Shown piece after piece: positions 26,029 to 35,222 of a stretch of DNA of 38,844 nt (its first letter is position 1; each line of letters begins with the position of its first letter). This stretch comes from Desulfobacteraceae bacterium UBA5616 (GTDB taxonomy: Bacteria; Desulfobacterota; Desulfobacteria; Desulfobacterales; UBA5616). The stretch covers positions 1-38,844 of the forward strand of contig DIKO01000116.1 in NCBI GenBank assembly GCA_002423615.1, read 5' to 3'. The position numbers and the translations under genes are program-made. The notes under the pieces are model-generated. The model ran no database searches. It worked only from the letters and a program-made list of their open reading frames with translations, and was not told where the DNA came from.

Positions 26029-27651
26029 TTACAGGTGACCTGAAAAAAGAGTGTCCAGAAAATATTTTGAAATGGGGTCCGCTGTATCAAAGCCATGCCG
26101 GGAATCTTGGTTTCTCTCCGCCATGGCGTTTCTGATATCCGAAGCCATTGTTTTCCCCAGCTCGACGCCGAATTGATCAAATGGGTTGATGCCCCAGACA
26201 AACGCTTCAAAAACCGTTTTTGATTCGTAAAACGAGAGCAACCGTCCGATATCGGCCGGCGAAAGTTCATTCAGCAGGATTGTGGAAGACGGCCTGTTCC
26301 CGGAAAAGCATTTGGCGGGATTGTCATCGGATTTCCCTTTAGCCAGGGCCATGGGTTGGGATATCAGATTGGCCCACAATTCCTGATGATTGGTCACGCC
26401 TTTGGTCAGGGTCTCAAACTGATCGTACTGGGGATTGACGACGCCGATAAAATCTATGGGGAAGGGCCTTCCCTGATGGGCGAGCTGGAAAAAAGAATGC
26501 TGGGCATTGGTTCCCGGCTCTCCGAAAATAATGGTCCCGGTTTCAACATCCACGGCGGCCCCGTCTTGGCCGACCGATTTGCCGTTGCTTTCCATAGTGA
26601 GTTGCTGAATATGGGGGGCCAGTTTGGCCAGGGGCGAGGCATAGGGAATAATGCCCTGTGCCGGGTAGTGAAGGAAATTGTTGTTCCATACGGATATCAT
26701 CGCCGCCGTTAAGGGAAGATTCTCACAAACCGGCGCCTGGGCCGCATGGATATCCATTTCTTCGGCTCCGTATAAAAAGGCCTCAAAAACCTCATATCCC
26801 AGAAACAGACTTAACGGCACACCGCCGACCGCCGAGGAAACGCTGTACCGGCCGCCGATGTAATCAAACATGTTAAAAGACGCAAGGACCGGATTGGAGG
26901 GGTCGTCTCCGGGGCTTCCCTTGGCCGTAACCGTTACCGTGTGCCGGGAAGGGTCAAGGCCTCTGGACTTCATATAGTGATAGGCCAGGTTGGTGTTGGC
27001 CAGGGTTTCGGGGGTGGTGTAGCTTTTGGAAATAATGATCCACAGGGTGGTTTCGGGATCGATGCGCCGTATGATGTCTCCGAAATTGTGGACGTCCACG
27101 TTGGCCAGATAGTGGATGGAGATGCCCCTGTCCGCATAGGCATCCAGGGCCGTTGAAACGAACTGGGTTCCCAGGTAACTTCCGCCGATGCCGATGACGA
27201 CAACACTGGTGAACCGTTTCCCCGTCGACCCTTTAATTTTTCCTGAATGAACATCTCCGGCAAACTGCTTTATGAGACGGCGTTGCTCCTCGATTTCCGG
27301 CAGGATATTTCTTCCCTCGACCCGGATGTCACGGCTTGAAAAATCGCGGCAGGCCGTGTGCAGTGCCGGACGGTTTTCCGTGGTATTGACGATCTGCCCG
27401 GACATCATTTTCCGGAATTTATTCTTCAGGTCTCTTGCTTCAGCCAGCTCGAAGAGCAGGCCCATGGTTTCCGCATCCACCCGCTGCCGGGAGAAATCCA
27501 GGAATATGCCCCCGCCTTTTAGTGAAAAACGCCTTAAACGGTCCCGGGATTCAACTAAATATTTCAGATGGTTTTCAGGAAGGCTGATTCTTTCGGCACA
27601 TTTTATCAAGCTGTGCCATTGGGGAAGATCCTGTAAGGAAGTTGAATTCAT
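26029..27651 (-). CDS. pgi: Glucose-6-phosphate isomerase
   Basis: Pgi interconverts glucose 6-phosphate and fructose 6-phosphate in the cytoplasm. The 540-aa protein shows SVVVIGIGGSYLGTQF-like (VVVIGIGGSYLGTQF), the sugar-phosphate-binding SKSYTTPETLANT, the signature MFDYIGGRYSVSSAVGG, and the second signature FVWGINPFDQFGVELGKTM. Residues in these blocks match the family's active site. The start at 27651 has AGGAGA three bases upstream, and the protein then opens MNSTSLQDLPQWHSLI; an in-frame extension to 27810 overlaps the next gene and lacks a site. It is the last gene after the Mla-type operon, 32 bases from the lipoprotein's stop, and could be read through from it. Confidence 0.96.
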   Translation of the reverse strand: MNSTSLQDLPQWHSLIKCAERISLPENHLKYLVESRDRLRRFSLKGGGIFLDFSRQRVDAETMGLLFELAEARDLKNKFRKMMSGQIVNTTENRPALHTACRDFSSRDIRVEGRNILPEIEEQRRLIKQFAGDVHSGKIKGSTGKRFTSVVVIGIGGSYLGTQFVSTALDAYADRGISIHYLANVDVHNFGDIIRRIDPETTLWIIISKSYTTPETLANTNLAYHYMKSRGLDPSRHTVTVTAKGSPGDDPSNPVLASFNMFDYIGGRYSVSSAVGGVPLSLFLGYEVFEAFLYGAEEMDIHAAQAPVCENLPLTAAMISVWNNNFLHYPAQGIIPYASPLAKLAPHIQQLTMESNGKSVGQDGAAVDVETGTIIFGEPGTNAQHSFFQLAHQGRPFPIDFIGVVNPQYDQFETLTKGVTNHQELWANLISQPMALAKGKSDDNPAKCFSGNRPSSTILLNELSPADIGRLLSFYESKTVFEAFVWGINPFDQFGVELGKTMASDIRNAMAERNQDSRHGFDTADPISKYFLDTLFSGHL

Positions 27652-27683
27652 GGTTCTCCTTTCTGTTTTGCCATTGTCCACCG

Positions 27684-28349
27684 TCAATTTGATGTTTTCG
27701 GGGTGGAAAGGGAAACATGATGATAAACATCCGAGATGATTTCTCCGGAAATCTGGGCCATGGCCTTGCTCATGGCTTCGGCAAGGGCCATGGGTGTTTT
27801 GTCCTTGCACCGGATTTTGGATTTATATACTTTCTGAAACATGATCCGTCTGTTCACATCGGGTTCCGTTGCGTTCATCAAAACCATATCGAGGGACAGC
27901 AAAGCGTACCACTCGTTCTCATCATATTCGCAAAAATCCAATACCGTACCGGTCAACCGGTATCCCGCCGGGTAGAGACTCCGGTCTGAAAAAACCCCCT
28001 TGAACAGACCGGATTGCGCCATGTCCCGCGTTATATAATATGTCACCATATCCCGGGGATTTGAACGCCACCGGTGATACAGGTATTGGCCCCGTTGATA
28101 CGCCTTTTCCCGGTACACCATACGATCGGTATCGTATAGAGGGGCAACCTGAAGTTGATCGACCCGGATGGTTTCAGGGATTGAGGGCCTGCCGGTTTTT
28201 GGAGCGGGTTCATATTCGAGGGCGTAATAATGGACATCCCCGGCCGGCGGGTTGATTCCGACGCAACCCGGAATGAAAAAAACAAGGAAAAGAAATGCCG
28301 GGATCCGTTTACACATATCTTTCAGGTGGCAAGGTATAAGGTCCATCAT
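27684..28349 (-). CDS. Mla/Mce-operon auxiliary lipoprotein (PqiC/ABC-type transport auxiliary family)
   Basis: The 221-aa protein has an N-terminal lipoprotein signal, FLFLVFFIPGC, with Cys as the probable lipidated residue, followed by VHYYALEYEPAPK, the typical beginning of the ABC-type transport auxiliary lipoproteins (PqiC-like). These act in the periplasm or at the outer membrane with MCE proteins. The first ATG overlaps the mlaD stop by four bases. An internal ATG at 28316 would give a shorter, tighter signal peptide (MCKRIPAFLFLVFF) and may be the true start. It is the last member of the transporter operon. Confidence 0.82.
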   Translation of the reverse strand: MMDLIPCHLKDMCKRIPAFLFLVFFIPGCVGINPPAGDVHYYALEYEPAPKTGRPSIPETIRVDQLQVAPLYDTDRMVYREKAYQRGQYLYHRWRSNPRDMVTYYITRDMAQSGLFKGVFSDRSLYPAGYRLTGTVLDFCEYDENEWYALLSLDMVLMNATEPDVNRRIMFQKVYKSKIRCKDKTPMALAEAMSKAMAQISGEIISDVYHHVSLSTPKTSN

Positions 28350-29257
28350 TTTGTATTGAGGTTCTCCCGTTCCGGCAGGGGTTTGCTGAAAAGAAGCAGC
28401 GAAGGCTGATCGGCGATTTTATCAGCGGCCAGATTCAGTTTCCGGCTGCTCTGTTCAAGGTTTTGAAGTGTTGACATGAGAGACTTTTGGAGAATTTCCA
28501 GGTTGAGTTCCGCCTGGTTGACAAAATCGGCGCCTTCCCCGAGTAACCGACCGGCCTTGTCGACGGAATGGGATAGACCGGTAACGGTGCTGGAAAGATC
28601 AGCCTCATTATTCTGAACCAGATCGTCCAGATGAACAAATGTACGGTTGATGCTGGAGATCGTGCCGTTGACGTTGGCGATGAGGGTATCCATGGAAGAT
28701 CCGGCGGTATCAATGGATTTCAGGAGCTTGTTGACATTGTCCAGAGTTAATTTCGTTCGGTCGGATATCCCCCGGATGTCCAGGGCGCCAGCCTGCCTCA
28801 AAAGGTTATCTATGGATTTCATGTATTTCTTGAGATCAGAGGGTTTGGTGCCCACGACCGGGTATTCGGACTTAAAGGAAATTTTCGGGGAGAAATCCGG
28901 TTCGCCGTCTTGTCTGGTATCGAGTTCGACGAACATGATGCCGGTAATGCCCACGGATTTAAGCTGGGCCACGATGTCCGGCGTGAGCTGCATGTCCTTT
29001 TCGATTTTCAGTACGACCCGTATCAGGGTATCGTCCGGTGAAACATCGATGGATTCGACTTTCCCGACTTTAACCCCTCGATATTTCACCGATGAATCCT
29101 TGTCCAGTCCCTGAACGGATTCATCGAAATATGCGGCGAATAACCGGCCCTCATTCAGATAACCGGACAAACCGTACCAGATCAGGGCTGCGGCGGCGAT
29201 GGAAAAACCGGCAATAACGAATATCCCGACACTGAATTTTGTTTTAATGGTTGCCAT
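28346..29257 (-). CDS. mlaD: MCE-domain substrate-binding protein, MlaD-like
   Basis: The 303-aa protein has one N-terminal membrane span (VGIFVIAGFSIAAAALIWYG) and an MCE domain (about 39-120: YFDESVQGLDKDSSVKYRGV, then KVGKVESIDVSPDDTLIRVV and GITGIMFVELDT). A long helical, coiled-coil-like C-terminal part follows (residues 160-290) with several Leu/Asn-rich heptads. MlaD-type proteins form hexameric rings in the periplasm and carry phospholipids between membranes. AGGAAA overlaps the mlaF stop, nine bases upstream of the ATG. The longer C-terminal helix, compared with E. coli MlaD (about 183 aa), is common in this wider family. Confidence 0.92.
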   Translation of the reverse strand: MATIKTKFSVGIFVIAGFSIAAAALIWYGLSGYLNEGRLFAAYFDESVQGLDKDSSVKYRGVKVGKVESIDVSPDDTLIRVVLKIEKDMQLTPDIVAQLKSVGITGIMFVELDTRQDGEPDFSPKISFKSEYPVVGTKPSDLKKYMKSIDNLLRQAGALDIRGISDRTKLTLDNVNKLLKSIDTAGSSMDTLIANVNGTISSINRTFVHLDDLVQNNEADLSSTVTGLSHSVDKAGRLLGEGADFVNQAELNLEILQKSLMSTLQNLEQSSRKLNLAADKIADQPSLLLFSKPLPERENLNTK

Positions 29258-29265
29258 TTGTTTTC

Positions 29266-30075
29266 CTAAATATCATGGTCTGATGAAGGTATAAAGGATT
29301 CAGGTTCCGCCGTGGGGCGGCTATTAAAAAACTTTCGCACCATCGGATGGCTGCTGTTCGTTTTTAAATCCGTCGGACGGCCTTCCGCAATAATGCCCCT
29401 GGTTTCCTTGTCCAGCATGATCGCCCGCTGCCCGATCCTGAAGATACTGTCCAGGTCGTGGGTAACGATAACGATGGTGGTGTTCATGTTCCGGTTGATG
29501 TGCAGGACCAGTTCGTCGATTTCAGCCGATGTAATGGGATCCAGTCCGGCCGAGGGTTCGTCCAGGAAAAGGATTTTGGGATTGAGCGCAATGGCCCTTG
29601 CCAGGCCGGCGCGTTTTTTCATCCCGCCGCTCAACTCCGAAGGCAGGCGATTTTCGTATCCGTCGAGATCCACCATGTGAAGTTTCAGCCTCACCATTTT
29701 ATCTACGGCGTTTTGGGGCAGGGACGTGTATTCCAGAATAGGCAGGGCGATATTTTCCCCAAGGGTCATGGCGCCGATGAGCGCGCTGCTTTGAAAAAGT
29801 ACGCCGATGTTTTTCAAAAAGTCCTGAAAGGCGTTATCCCCGCAGGAAGAAATGTCAATGCCGTCAACACGGATCGTCCCGGCAAAAGGCCTGTTCAATC
29901 CGATGAGGTGGCGCAGCAGCGTACTTTTACCGCATCCGCTCCCGCCTAGAATGATAAAGACCTCCCCCGGGGAAACCTCGAAACTGATATCCTTCAGGAT
30001 GATGTTCTCTCCGTATCGGGCGGTGAAATTCGTTACGCGGATAATGGGTTCGGGTGCCATGGGGTTGCCTACCAT
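29266..30075 (-). CDS. mlaF: ABC transporter ATPase, MlaF-like
   Basis: The 269-aa ATPase energises the MlaE permease. Walker A is GGSGCGKS (44-51), the signature LSGGM begins at 148 within ELSGGMKKRAGLARAIA, and Walker B is ILFLDEPSAGLDP (DEP at 172-174). The switch His is in IVIVTHDLDSI. The RVTNFTARYGENIILKDISF beginning matches MlaF/Ttg2A. The start at 30075 overlaps mlaE by seven bases; an ATG five codons later is equally possible. ATPase, MCE protein and lipoprotein are clearly one unit. Confidence 0.95.
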   Translation of the reverse strand: MVGNPMAPEPIIRVTNFTARYGENIILKDISFEVSPGEVFIILGGSGCGKSTLLRHLIGLNRPFAGTIRVDGIDISSCGDNAFQDFLKNIGVLFQSSALIGAMTLGENIALPILEYTSLPQNAVDKMVRLKLHMVDLDGYENRLPSELSGGMKKRAGLARAIALNPKILFLDEPSAGLDPITSAEIDELVLHINRNMNTTIVIVTHDLDSIFRIGQRAIMLDKETRGIIAEGRPTDLKTNSSHPMVRKFFNSRPTAEPESFIPSSDHDI

Positions 30076-31262
30076 AAGTAGCTTCTCAGAATTGCAAAAA
30101 ACGAATCCGACAGGATAATTAAAAAAATGCTCGTGACCACGGCCGAGGTTGCGGCATTGCCCACGGCATCGGCCCCGCCTTTTGCCTGGAATCCTCGCAA
30201 ACAGCCGACCCAGGAAATGATGGCGGCGAAAACAATGCTTTTTGTCAGGCTCCAGCTTATTTCAAAAAGGGAGAGGATATCCAGGCTCTGGGAAAGGTAA
30301 GATGATGCCGTAAGATCCAGCATGGACACGCCCACGGACAACCCTCCCAGGATGCCGAAAACACCTGAGAAAATCGTCAGCAGGGGCACCACCACCATGG
30401 AGGCGATCATCCGGGGAACAGCCAGGAATAATACAGGATCAAACCCCATGGTTGAAAGGGCGTCCACTTCCTCATAAATTTTCATGGTGCCGATTTCAGC
30501 GGCAAAGGCCGACCCTGAACGCCCGGCCACCACAATGGCGGTCATGATGGGCCCGAGTTCGGACACCATGGCAAGTGCCACCAGGGAGGCCACATAGATA
30601 TTGGCCCCGAACTGTTTGAGCTGCAGAGAGGACATGAAAGCCATGACAAGGCCCAGCAGAAAGCTGATAAGAGAGACAATCGGCAGGGCATTGACCCCTG
30701 TCTTTTCCATTTCGACGAGGATGTCGCCGAATCGCAAGGATTTGGAATGGATCGCCGCATGCATGAAAGAAAGAAATACAGACCCCACAAATGAAACCAT
30801 GGTCCGGATCGCCTTAAGATAGTCCAGCGCTCCCTGGCCGATGTGTTCAACCCAGTGGTCGCCGGGCTTGGACGAACCGGTTCTTTCGAAATCCTTTAAA
30901 TCAACAAAAGAAAGGATATTGTCCGTCATACGCAGGGGGTCGTCAATTTTAAAGGCACCTTTATTTTGATTCAAGACCTGTTGCAGTTCGTTGATCACAA
31001 GTGCCCCGTAATCGTCAAAATAGGTAAGATGGTCCAGAACCAGGGTGAGGTTTTTCGGAGACCGGCGTCTGATTTCAGGGCAAAGGGATTTGATCAGAAA
31101 AGCGGAAGTTTTGTGGTCCATCCGGTCATTGATGGCCACTCGAAGGTCTCCGTTCCCTGCTTCGGTGATCTCAAACGATACATCGCCTTGCTTTTCGGAT
31201 TTTAACGCTGCGTTGGGCAGGGGTTTTAAAGTGAGGTCCGGCGGGGCATGATTTTCAGACAT
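30069..31262 (-). CDS. mlaE: MlaE-family lipid transport permease with fused N-terminal STAS-like domain
   Basis: The 397-aa protein is the permease of a phospholipid ABC transporter. The C-terminal part (about 145-397) has the MlaE pattern: ISFLLGLVMAFMSSLQLKQF, VSELGPIMTAIVVAGRSGSA, then FAAEIGTMKIYEEVDALSTM and GFDPVLFLAVPRMIA. The N-terminal 130 residues are soluble and include FEITEAGNGDLRVAINDRMD, NLTLVLDHLTYFDDYGALVI and INELQQVLNQ, typical of a STAS domain like MlaB. So MlaB and MlaE are fused in one chain here, as known in some non-enterobacterial Mla systems. AGGAT is ten bases upstream of the ATG. It is the first large gene of the operon. Confidence 0.92.
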   Translation of the reverse strand: MSENHAPPDLTLKPLPNAALKSEKQGDVSFEITEAGNGDLRVAINDRMDHKTSAFLIKSLCPEIRRRSPKNLTLVLDHLTYFDDYGALVINELQQVLNQNKGAFKIDDPLRMTDNILSFVDLKDFERTGSSKPGDHWVEHIGQGALDYLKAIRTMVSFVGSVFLSFMHAAIHSKSLRFGDILVEMEKTGVNALPIVSLISFLLGLVMAFMSSLQLKQFGANIYVASLVALAMVSELGPIMTAIVVAGRSGSAFAAEIGTMKIYEEVDALSTMGFDPVLFLAVPRMIASMVVVPLLTIFSGVFGILGGLSVGVSMLDLTASSYLSQSLDILSLFEISWSLTKSIVFAAIISWVGCLRGFQAKGGADAVGNAATSAVVTSIFLIILSDSFFAILRSYLW

Positions 31263-31270
31263 AATGGCAT

Positions 31271-31456
31271 CTATCCTTTTGTGCAGGATATACTTTCCGC
31301 CAGAATATCGTGAATTTTATCCAGAATTTCACACCGGTCGATGCACCGGGGGAATTCTTCCCTTTCGCCGCACCCTTTGCAGGGGCTTTTGACAAGATGT
31401 CCGATTTCGAAATCGAATCGATAATGCAGGGCTCGTTTAACATGAAACTGCTTCAT
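31271..31456 (-). CDS. Small cysteine-rich protein at the head of the Mla-type operon, function unknown
   Basis: A frame of about 61 aa from ATG 31456 reads MKQFHVKRALHYRFDFEIGH, then LVKSPCKGCGEREEFPRCID and RCEILDKIHDILAESI. The four cysteines in CKGCx(8)CIDRC look like a zinc-binding or Fe-S site, with an amphipathic helix after them. The frame ends eight bases before the mlaE ATG. Starts at 31498 or 31477 (GGGAAGGG upstream of the latter) are also possible, so the N-terminus is uncertain. Conservation was not testable. Its place suggests co-transcription with the transporter, but no function is inferred. Confidence 0.55.
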   Translation of the reverse strand: MKQFHVKRALHYRFDFEIGHLVKSPCKGCGEREEFPRCIDRCEILDKIHDILAESISCTKG

Positions 31457-31505
31457 AAGGCCTAAAAAACTTCCCATAACCCTTCCCATGCCAACCATAT
31501 GATGC

Positions 31506-31534
31506 TTGACAATTCATTAAAAAAAAATTCTATT
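31506..31534 (+). promoter_or_regulatory. Candidate sigma70 promoter for the DUF2760/Hsp70 pair
   Basis: TTGACA (31506-31511) is followed by a 17-base A-rich spacer and TCTATT (31529-31534, 4 of 6 matches to TATAAT). It lies between the divergent Mla-type operon and the DUF2760 gene, about 100 bases ahead of the latter's start. Confidence 0.5.
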
Positions 31535-31633
31535 CTCGTTCCAATCCGGTGATCCGTGTCCAACCATACATTATCAAGCCGGACTAAATCAAGCATATTA
31601 ACCAGGAATAATCAGGCAAAGGAGTGTGTCTCA

Positions 31634-32407
31634 ATGAAACGTGTTCATCGCTTTTCACGCCCCATGTTCATATGGATTGCGGTCTTCACCCTGGTGATGG
31701 CGTCCTGCATGGCAATATCCGGTTATTACGGATTATTAACCCTGTCCGGAAAACTTGGCGAAATTTTTGACCCGGCAAACGGAATGGCCGACGTGAAGCG
31801 GTTTATGGCACAGGTCGATATTCTGAAAGGCCGTTTCTTTTTGTTCGGTCTACCGTTTCTTTACGTATTGTTTCTTTTCTGGGGACTTTCCCTCTGGCTG
31901 ATTTTACGGCGTTGCCCGGGAAAAGACATCATCCCGGTACACCCTGCCGATACGCCGGGAAAAGCCGAAATGAAAAAAGCAGAGGCGCCGTTGGAAAAAA
32001 TCGTCTATCGGGTGGACAAAAACAAGGAAAAACGGTTATATGCCCACTTGCTCAATGTTTTTCAACGGGAAGGAAGATGGGTGGATTTTTTGTACGAGGA
32101 TCTGGAAGGTTATGAAGACGCCCAGGTCGGCGCCGCGGTTCGAAACATCCATGCCAATTGCCGGAAGGCCCTAAATCGCCTGGTGAGCCTTAAACCCGTT
32201 GCCGACAGCGCCGAGGGAGATGAAATCGTCGTTAAGGAAGGATTCGATCCCGGAGCCATCCGGCTCGTGGGAAATGTCAAGGGAGAGCCCCCGTTCAAAG
32301 GCATTATCCGGCACCGGGGATGGCGGATCGAAGCGCTGAACATTCCGGATTTGTCCGGGGACGAATATGCCGGGATCCTTGAACCGGCCGAAATCGAAAT
32401 TTTATAG
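31634..32407 (+). CDS. DUF2760 membrane protein paired with an Hsp70 homologue
   Basis: The 257-aa protein has two N-terminal membrane spans (about 11-33 and 67-91) and a soluble C-terminal DUF2760 region: LLNVFQREGRWVDFLYEDLE, then GYEDAQVGAAVRNIHANCRK and FKGIIRHRGWRIEAL. The domain is known for its habit of sitting beside an atypical Hsp70 gene; its biochemical role is not established. The start at 31634 is preferred to one at 31556 because AAGGAG lies nine bases upstream and the signal-like span then begins normally. The Hsp70 gene begins 28 bases after its stop, so the two are likely co-expressed and may act together at the membrane. Confidence 0.85.
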   Translation: MKRVHRFSRPMFIWIAVFTLVMASCMAISGYYGLLTLSGKLGEIFDPANGMADVKRFMAQVDILKGRFFLFGLPFLYVLFLFWGLSLWLILRRCPGKDIIPVHPADTPGKAEMKKAEAPLEKIVYRVDKNKEKRLYAHLLNVFQREGRWVDFLYEDLEGYEDAQVGAAVRNIHANCRKALNRLVSLKPVADSAEGDEIVVKEGFDPGAIRLVGNVKGEPPFKGIIRHRGWRIEALNIPDLSGDEYAGILEPAEIEIL

Positions 32408-32435
32408 GCGAACAGGGGAAAATCAATTGGATATC

Positions 32436-35222
32436 ATGGATAAACGGTATGTTGTGGGAATCGATCTGGGCACCACGAACTGCGCGGTCTGTTATGTGGA
32501 CCTCGGTCAGGAAACGGCGGGAAGTCCAACCGTAAAGACCTTCATGATCCCTCAGTTGACGGGCCTGTCAGAAATCACGCCCATGTCCATGTTGCCGTCA
32601 TTTTTATACCTTCCGGGAAAATATGACATTTCCGAAAATGCGATTAAACTCCCCTGGGGAACCCAGAGCGATAATTTTGTCGGAACATTTGCCAGGGACC
32701 AGGGTTCCAAAGTCCCTTCCAGACTCGTTTCATCGGCCAAAAGCTGGCTTTGCAACGCCAACGCGGACCGGCATGGGCCCATACTGCCATGGGGAAGTGA
32801 AAGAGAAATCCCCAAGGTTTCTCCGGTCGAGGCCACTGCCCAATATCTTTCCCATATTAAAAAGGCCTGGAACAGTTTGCAGGTGGATGAGGATGGTTTT
32901 CTGGAGAATCAATGGGTCATTATCACAATCCCGGCTTCCTTTGATGAAGTGGCCCGGGATCTGACCCTTGAAGGCGCTGAAAAAGCCGGTTTTTCCAAGG
33001 TCACCCTCCTGGAGGAACCCCTCGCTGCATTCTACAACTGGTTGATCGTCCATGAAAAAGACTGGCATGACCATGTCCGGGAAGGAGAGTTGATTCTTAT
33101 CTGCGACGTGGGGGGCGGGACTACGGATTTCACCCTGATCACCTTGAAGGAGGTTGACGGACACCCCCGGTTCGAGAGGATCGCCGTGGGAGATCACCTG
33201 ATTTTGGGGGGAGATAACATCGATATTGCACTGGCACGCCATATTGAAAACCGGCTCGGCAATGCCGTGCCCAAATTAAGTCCGGACCGGTTTAAATCAT
33301 TGGTCAACCAGTGCCGCAACGCCAAGGAAGAAATTCTCGAGGGAAAAACCCAGTCCAGACGAATTTCCCTGGTGGGGCAGGGAAGCCGCCTGATCGCAGG
33401 TGCACTGACCGCCGTTATGGAGCGAAGGGAACTGGAAGACATCGTTCTGGGTAGCTTTTTTCCCGTGGTGGATTCCGAGCGTTCCCCTGAAAATCAAGGG
33501 GAACGGGTGATTTCCGAATTCGGATTGCCCTATGAAATCGAGAATGCCGTTACCCGTCATATCGGCTGGTTTCTTGAGAAACATAAAGATCACATCCAGA
33601 GGAATCTGCCGGGAACCGGGGGTCTGCCGGACCTCGTGCTGTTCAACGGCGGTGCTTTGAAGCCTTTAAAAATCCAGGAACGTATTGTACGATCCATTGC
33701 CCATTGGTTCGGCGATTCTCAAGGGCCGAGGGTTCTTGAGAATCAGGACCATGACCTGGCCGTTGCCAGGGGCGCGGCCTATTACGGCATGGTCAAGCGG
33801 GGAGCGGGAGTCCGGGTGGGGAGCGGCTCGGCCAGGGGATATTATCTGGGCATTTCGCTTGATGAGGATGGAACAAGGGGGAAGGGAAAATCCCTAGCCC
33901 TTTGCCTGGTGGAACGGGGAGTGGAAGAGGGCGCCGTTATCGAACTTTTCGACAAAACCTTTGAAGTGCTGACCAATCAGCCGGTCGGATTCGATATCTA
34001 CAGTTCCAGTTTTCGTTCCGGAGACCGAACCGGAGATCTGATTGAAATCGATGAAACCCTGACCCCACTTCCGCCAATCCGGACGGTAATTCAGTTCGGC
34101 AAAAAAGGGGAGCGGAAAAAAATTCCCGTTCATATCCAGGCCGAGTATACGGAAGTGGGCACGTTGGCCCTGTGGTGCAGGTCCCTGATTACCTCTCACC
34201 GGTGGCGGCTTCAGTTCGATCTTCGCAAAACCGCGTCGGATCTCAAGGTCGGAAATGAGGCTGTTTTCGATCTTGCGGTGATCGAGGAGATCCGGCAGAA
34301 AATCAGAACCCTGTTCAGCCCGGAAACGCCCCCCCCGGTTCTGGATGCCAGCGTCAAGGATATCCGGGACCGCATCGGTCTTCCCAGGGAACAATGGCCC
34401 CTTGGCCTCATACGCCCGATGTCCGATGAATTGCTGGAAAACGTCAAAAACCGTAAAACAGGGCCGGATCACGAAAAACGGTGGCTGAACCTCATGGGAT
34501 TTTGCCTGCGTCCTGGATTTGGAGACGGATTTGATGATCATCGGATCCGAAAATTATGGAAAATTCACGGGGAAGGGCCCATCAGGGACAACCAGGTCCA
34601 GGTTCGCAGCGAATGGTGGGTCATGTGGCGAAGGGTCGCCGGCGGTTTGAACGCCGGGCAGCAGAAGCAATTTGTCATGGAAGCCGCCCCCTGGGTTTTT
34701 CACAAAAAGGGAAAAGCGAAAAAGGCGACCCCCCAGGAACAGGTGGAACTCTGGATGGCCGTGGCCAATATGGAACGGCTGCCGATTGAAGAAAAAATCA
34801 GGTGGGCCAGGCATCTTCCGGATCTGCTTGTGCCCGGCAAATCCAAGGCCCAGTATTTATGGGCGTTGTCCAGATTCGGTGCCAGGGCCATGTTGTACGG
34901 CAGTGCCGATCGTGTGGTTCCCGGGGATGAGGTCTGGTCGTGGATAGAGACCCTCATGGGTCATGATTGGCATTATCCCGAGCCGGTCATCGGGGCACTG
35001 GTTCAAATGGCCCGAAAAACCGGGGATCGGACCCGGGACCTGGAAGAGGATCGGCTCCACCGGGTCATCGACTGGGTCAGGGGTCATGGCGGCAGCGATT
35101 CGGATGTGCAGCCTCTAACACGGGTTACAGCCCTTGAAAAACAGGAAGAAGACCGGGTATTCGGCGAATCCCTGCCATTGGGGCTGGTGCTGCGCAGGGA
35201 TGGGGCGGATAAGGGTCGTTAA
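32436..35222 (+). CDS. Atypical Hsp70 (DnaK-like ATPase) with long C-terminal extension
   Basis: The 928-aa protein has an Hsp70 nucleotide-binding domain: phosphate loop 1 VVGIDLGTTNCAVCY (residues 7-20), loop 2 DVGGGTTDF (224-232), the adenosine part LVLFNGGALKPLKIQERI, and connecting AVARGAAYYGM. It differs from DnaK (about 640 aa), because instead of a recognisable substrate-binding domain it carries a long extension rich in Trp, Arg and Lys (about 600-928; the DUF3731-type tail of this subfamily). No DnaJ or GrpE gene is near. The ATG at 32436 has only a GGA five bases upstream; a TTG at 32427 with AGGGG is an alternative. Partner: the DUF2760 protein. Confidence 0.88.
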   Translation: MDKRYVVGIDLGTTNCAVCYVDLGQETAGSPTVKTFMIPQLTGLSEITPMSMLPSFLYLPGKYDISENAIKLPWGTQSDNFVGTFARDQGSKVPSRLVSSAKSWLCNANADRHGPILPWGSEREIPKVSPVEATAQYLSHIKKAWNSLQVDEDGFLENQWVIITIPASFDEVARDLTLEGAEKAGFSKVTLLEEPLAAFYNWLIVHEKDWHDHVREGELILICDVGGGTTDFTLITLKEVDGHPRFERIAVGDHLILGGDNIDIALARHIENRLGNAVPKLSPDRFKSLVNQCRNAKEEILEGKTQSRRISLVGQGSRLIAGALTAVMERRELEDIVLGSFFPVVDSERSPENQGERVISEFGLPYEIENAVTRHIGWFLEKHKDHIQRNLPGTGGLPDLVLFNGGALKPLKIQERIVRSIAHWFGDSQGPRVLENQDHDLAVARGAAYYGMVKRGAGVRVGSGSARGYYLGISLDEDGTRGKGKSLALCLVERGVEEGAVIELFDKTFEVLTNQPVGFDIYSSSFRSGDRTGDLIEIDETLTPLPPIRTVIQFGKKGERKKIPVHIQAEYTEVGTLALWCRSLITSHRWRLQFDLRKTASDLKVGNEAVFDLAVIEEIRQKIRTLFSPETPPPVLDASVKDIRDRIGLPREQWPLGLIRPMSDELLENVKNRKTGPDHEKRWLNLMGFCLRPGFGDGFDDHRIRKLWKIHGEGPIRDNQVQVRSEWWVMWRRVAGGLNAGQQKQFVMEAAPWVFHKKGKAKKATPQEQVELWMAVANMERLPIEEKIRWARHLPDLLVPGKSKAQYLWALSRFGARAMLYGSADRVVPGDEVWSWIETLMGHDWHYPEPVIGALVQMARKTGDRTRDLEEDRLHRVIDWVRGHGGSDSDVQPLTRVTALEKQEEDRVFGESLPLGLVLRRDGADKGR

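Noticed and set aside
27652..27810. 53-residue N-terminal extension of Pgi
   Set aside because: It overlaps the lipoprotein gene in another frame and lacks similarity to Pgi; AGGAGA precedes the ATG at 27651.
32730..33242. Antisense open frames over the Hsp70, recB and dehydrogenase genes
   Set aside because: They lie opposite strong coding sequences, have no ribosome-binding sites and encode low-complexity or shadow peptides.
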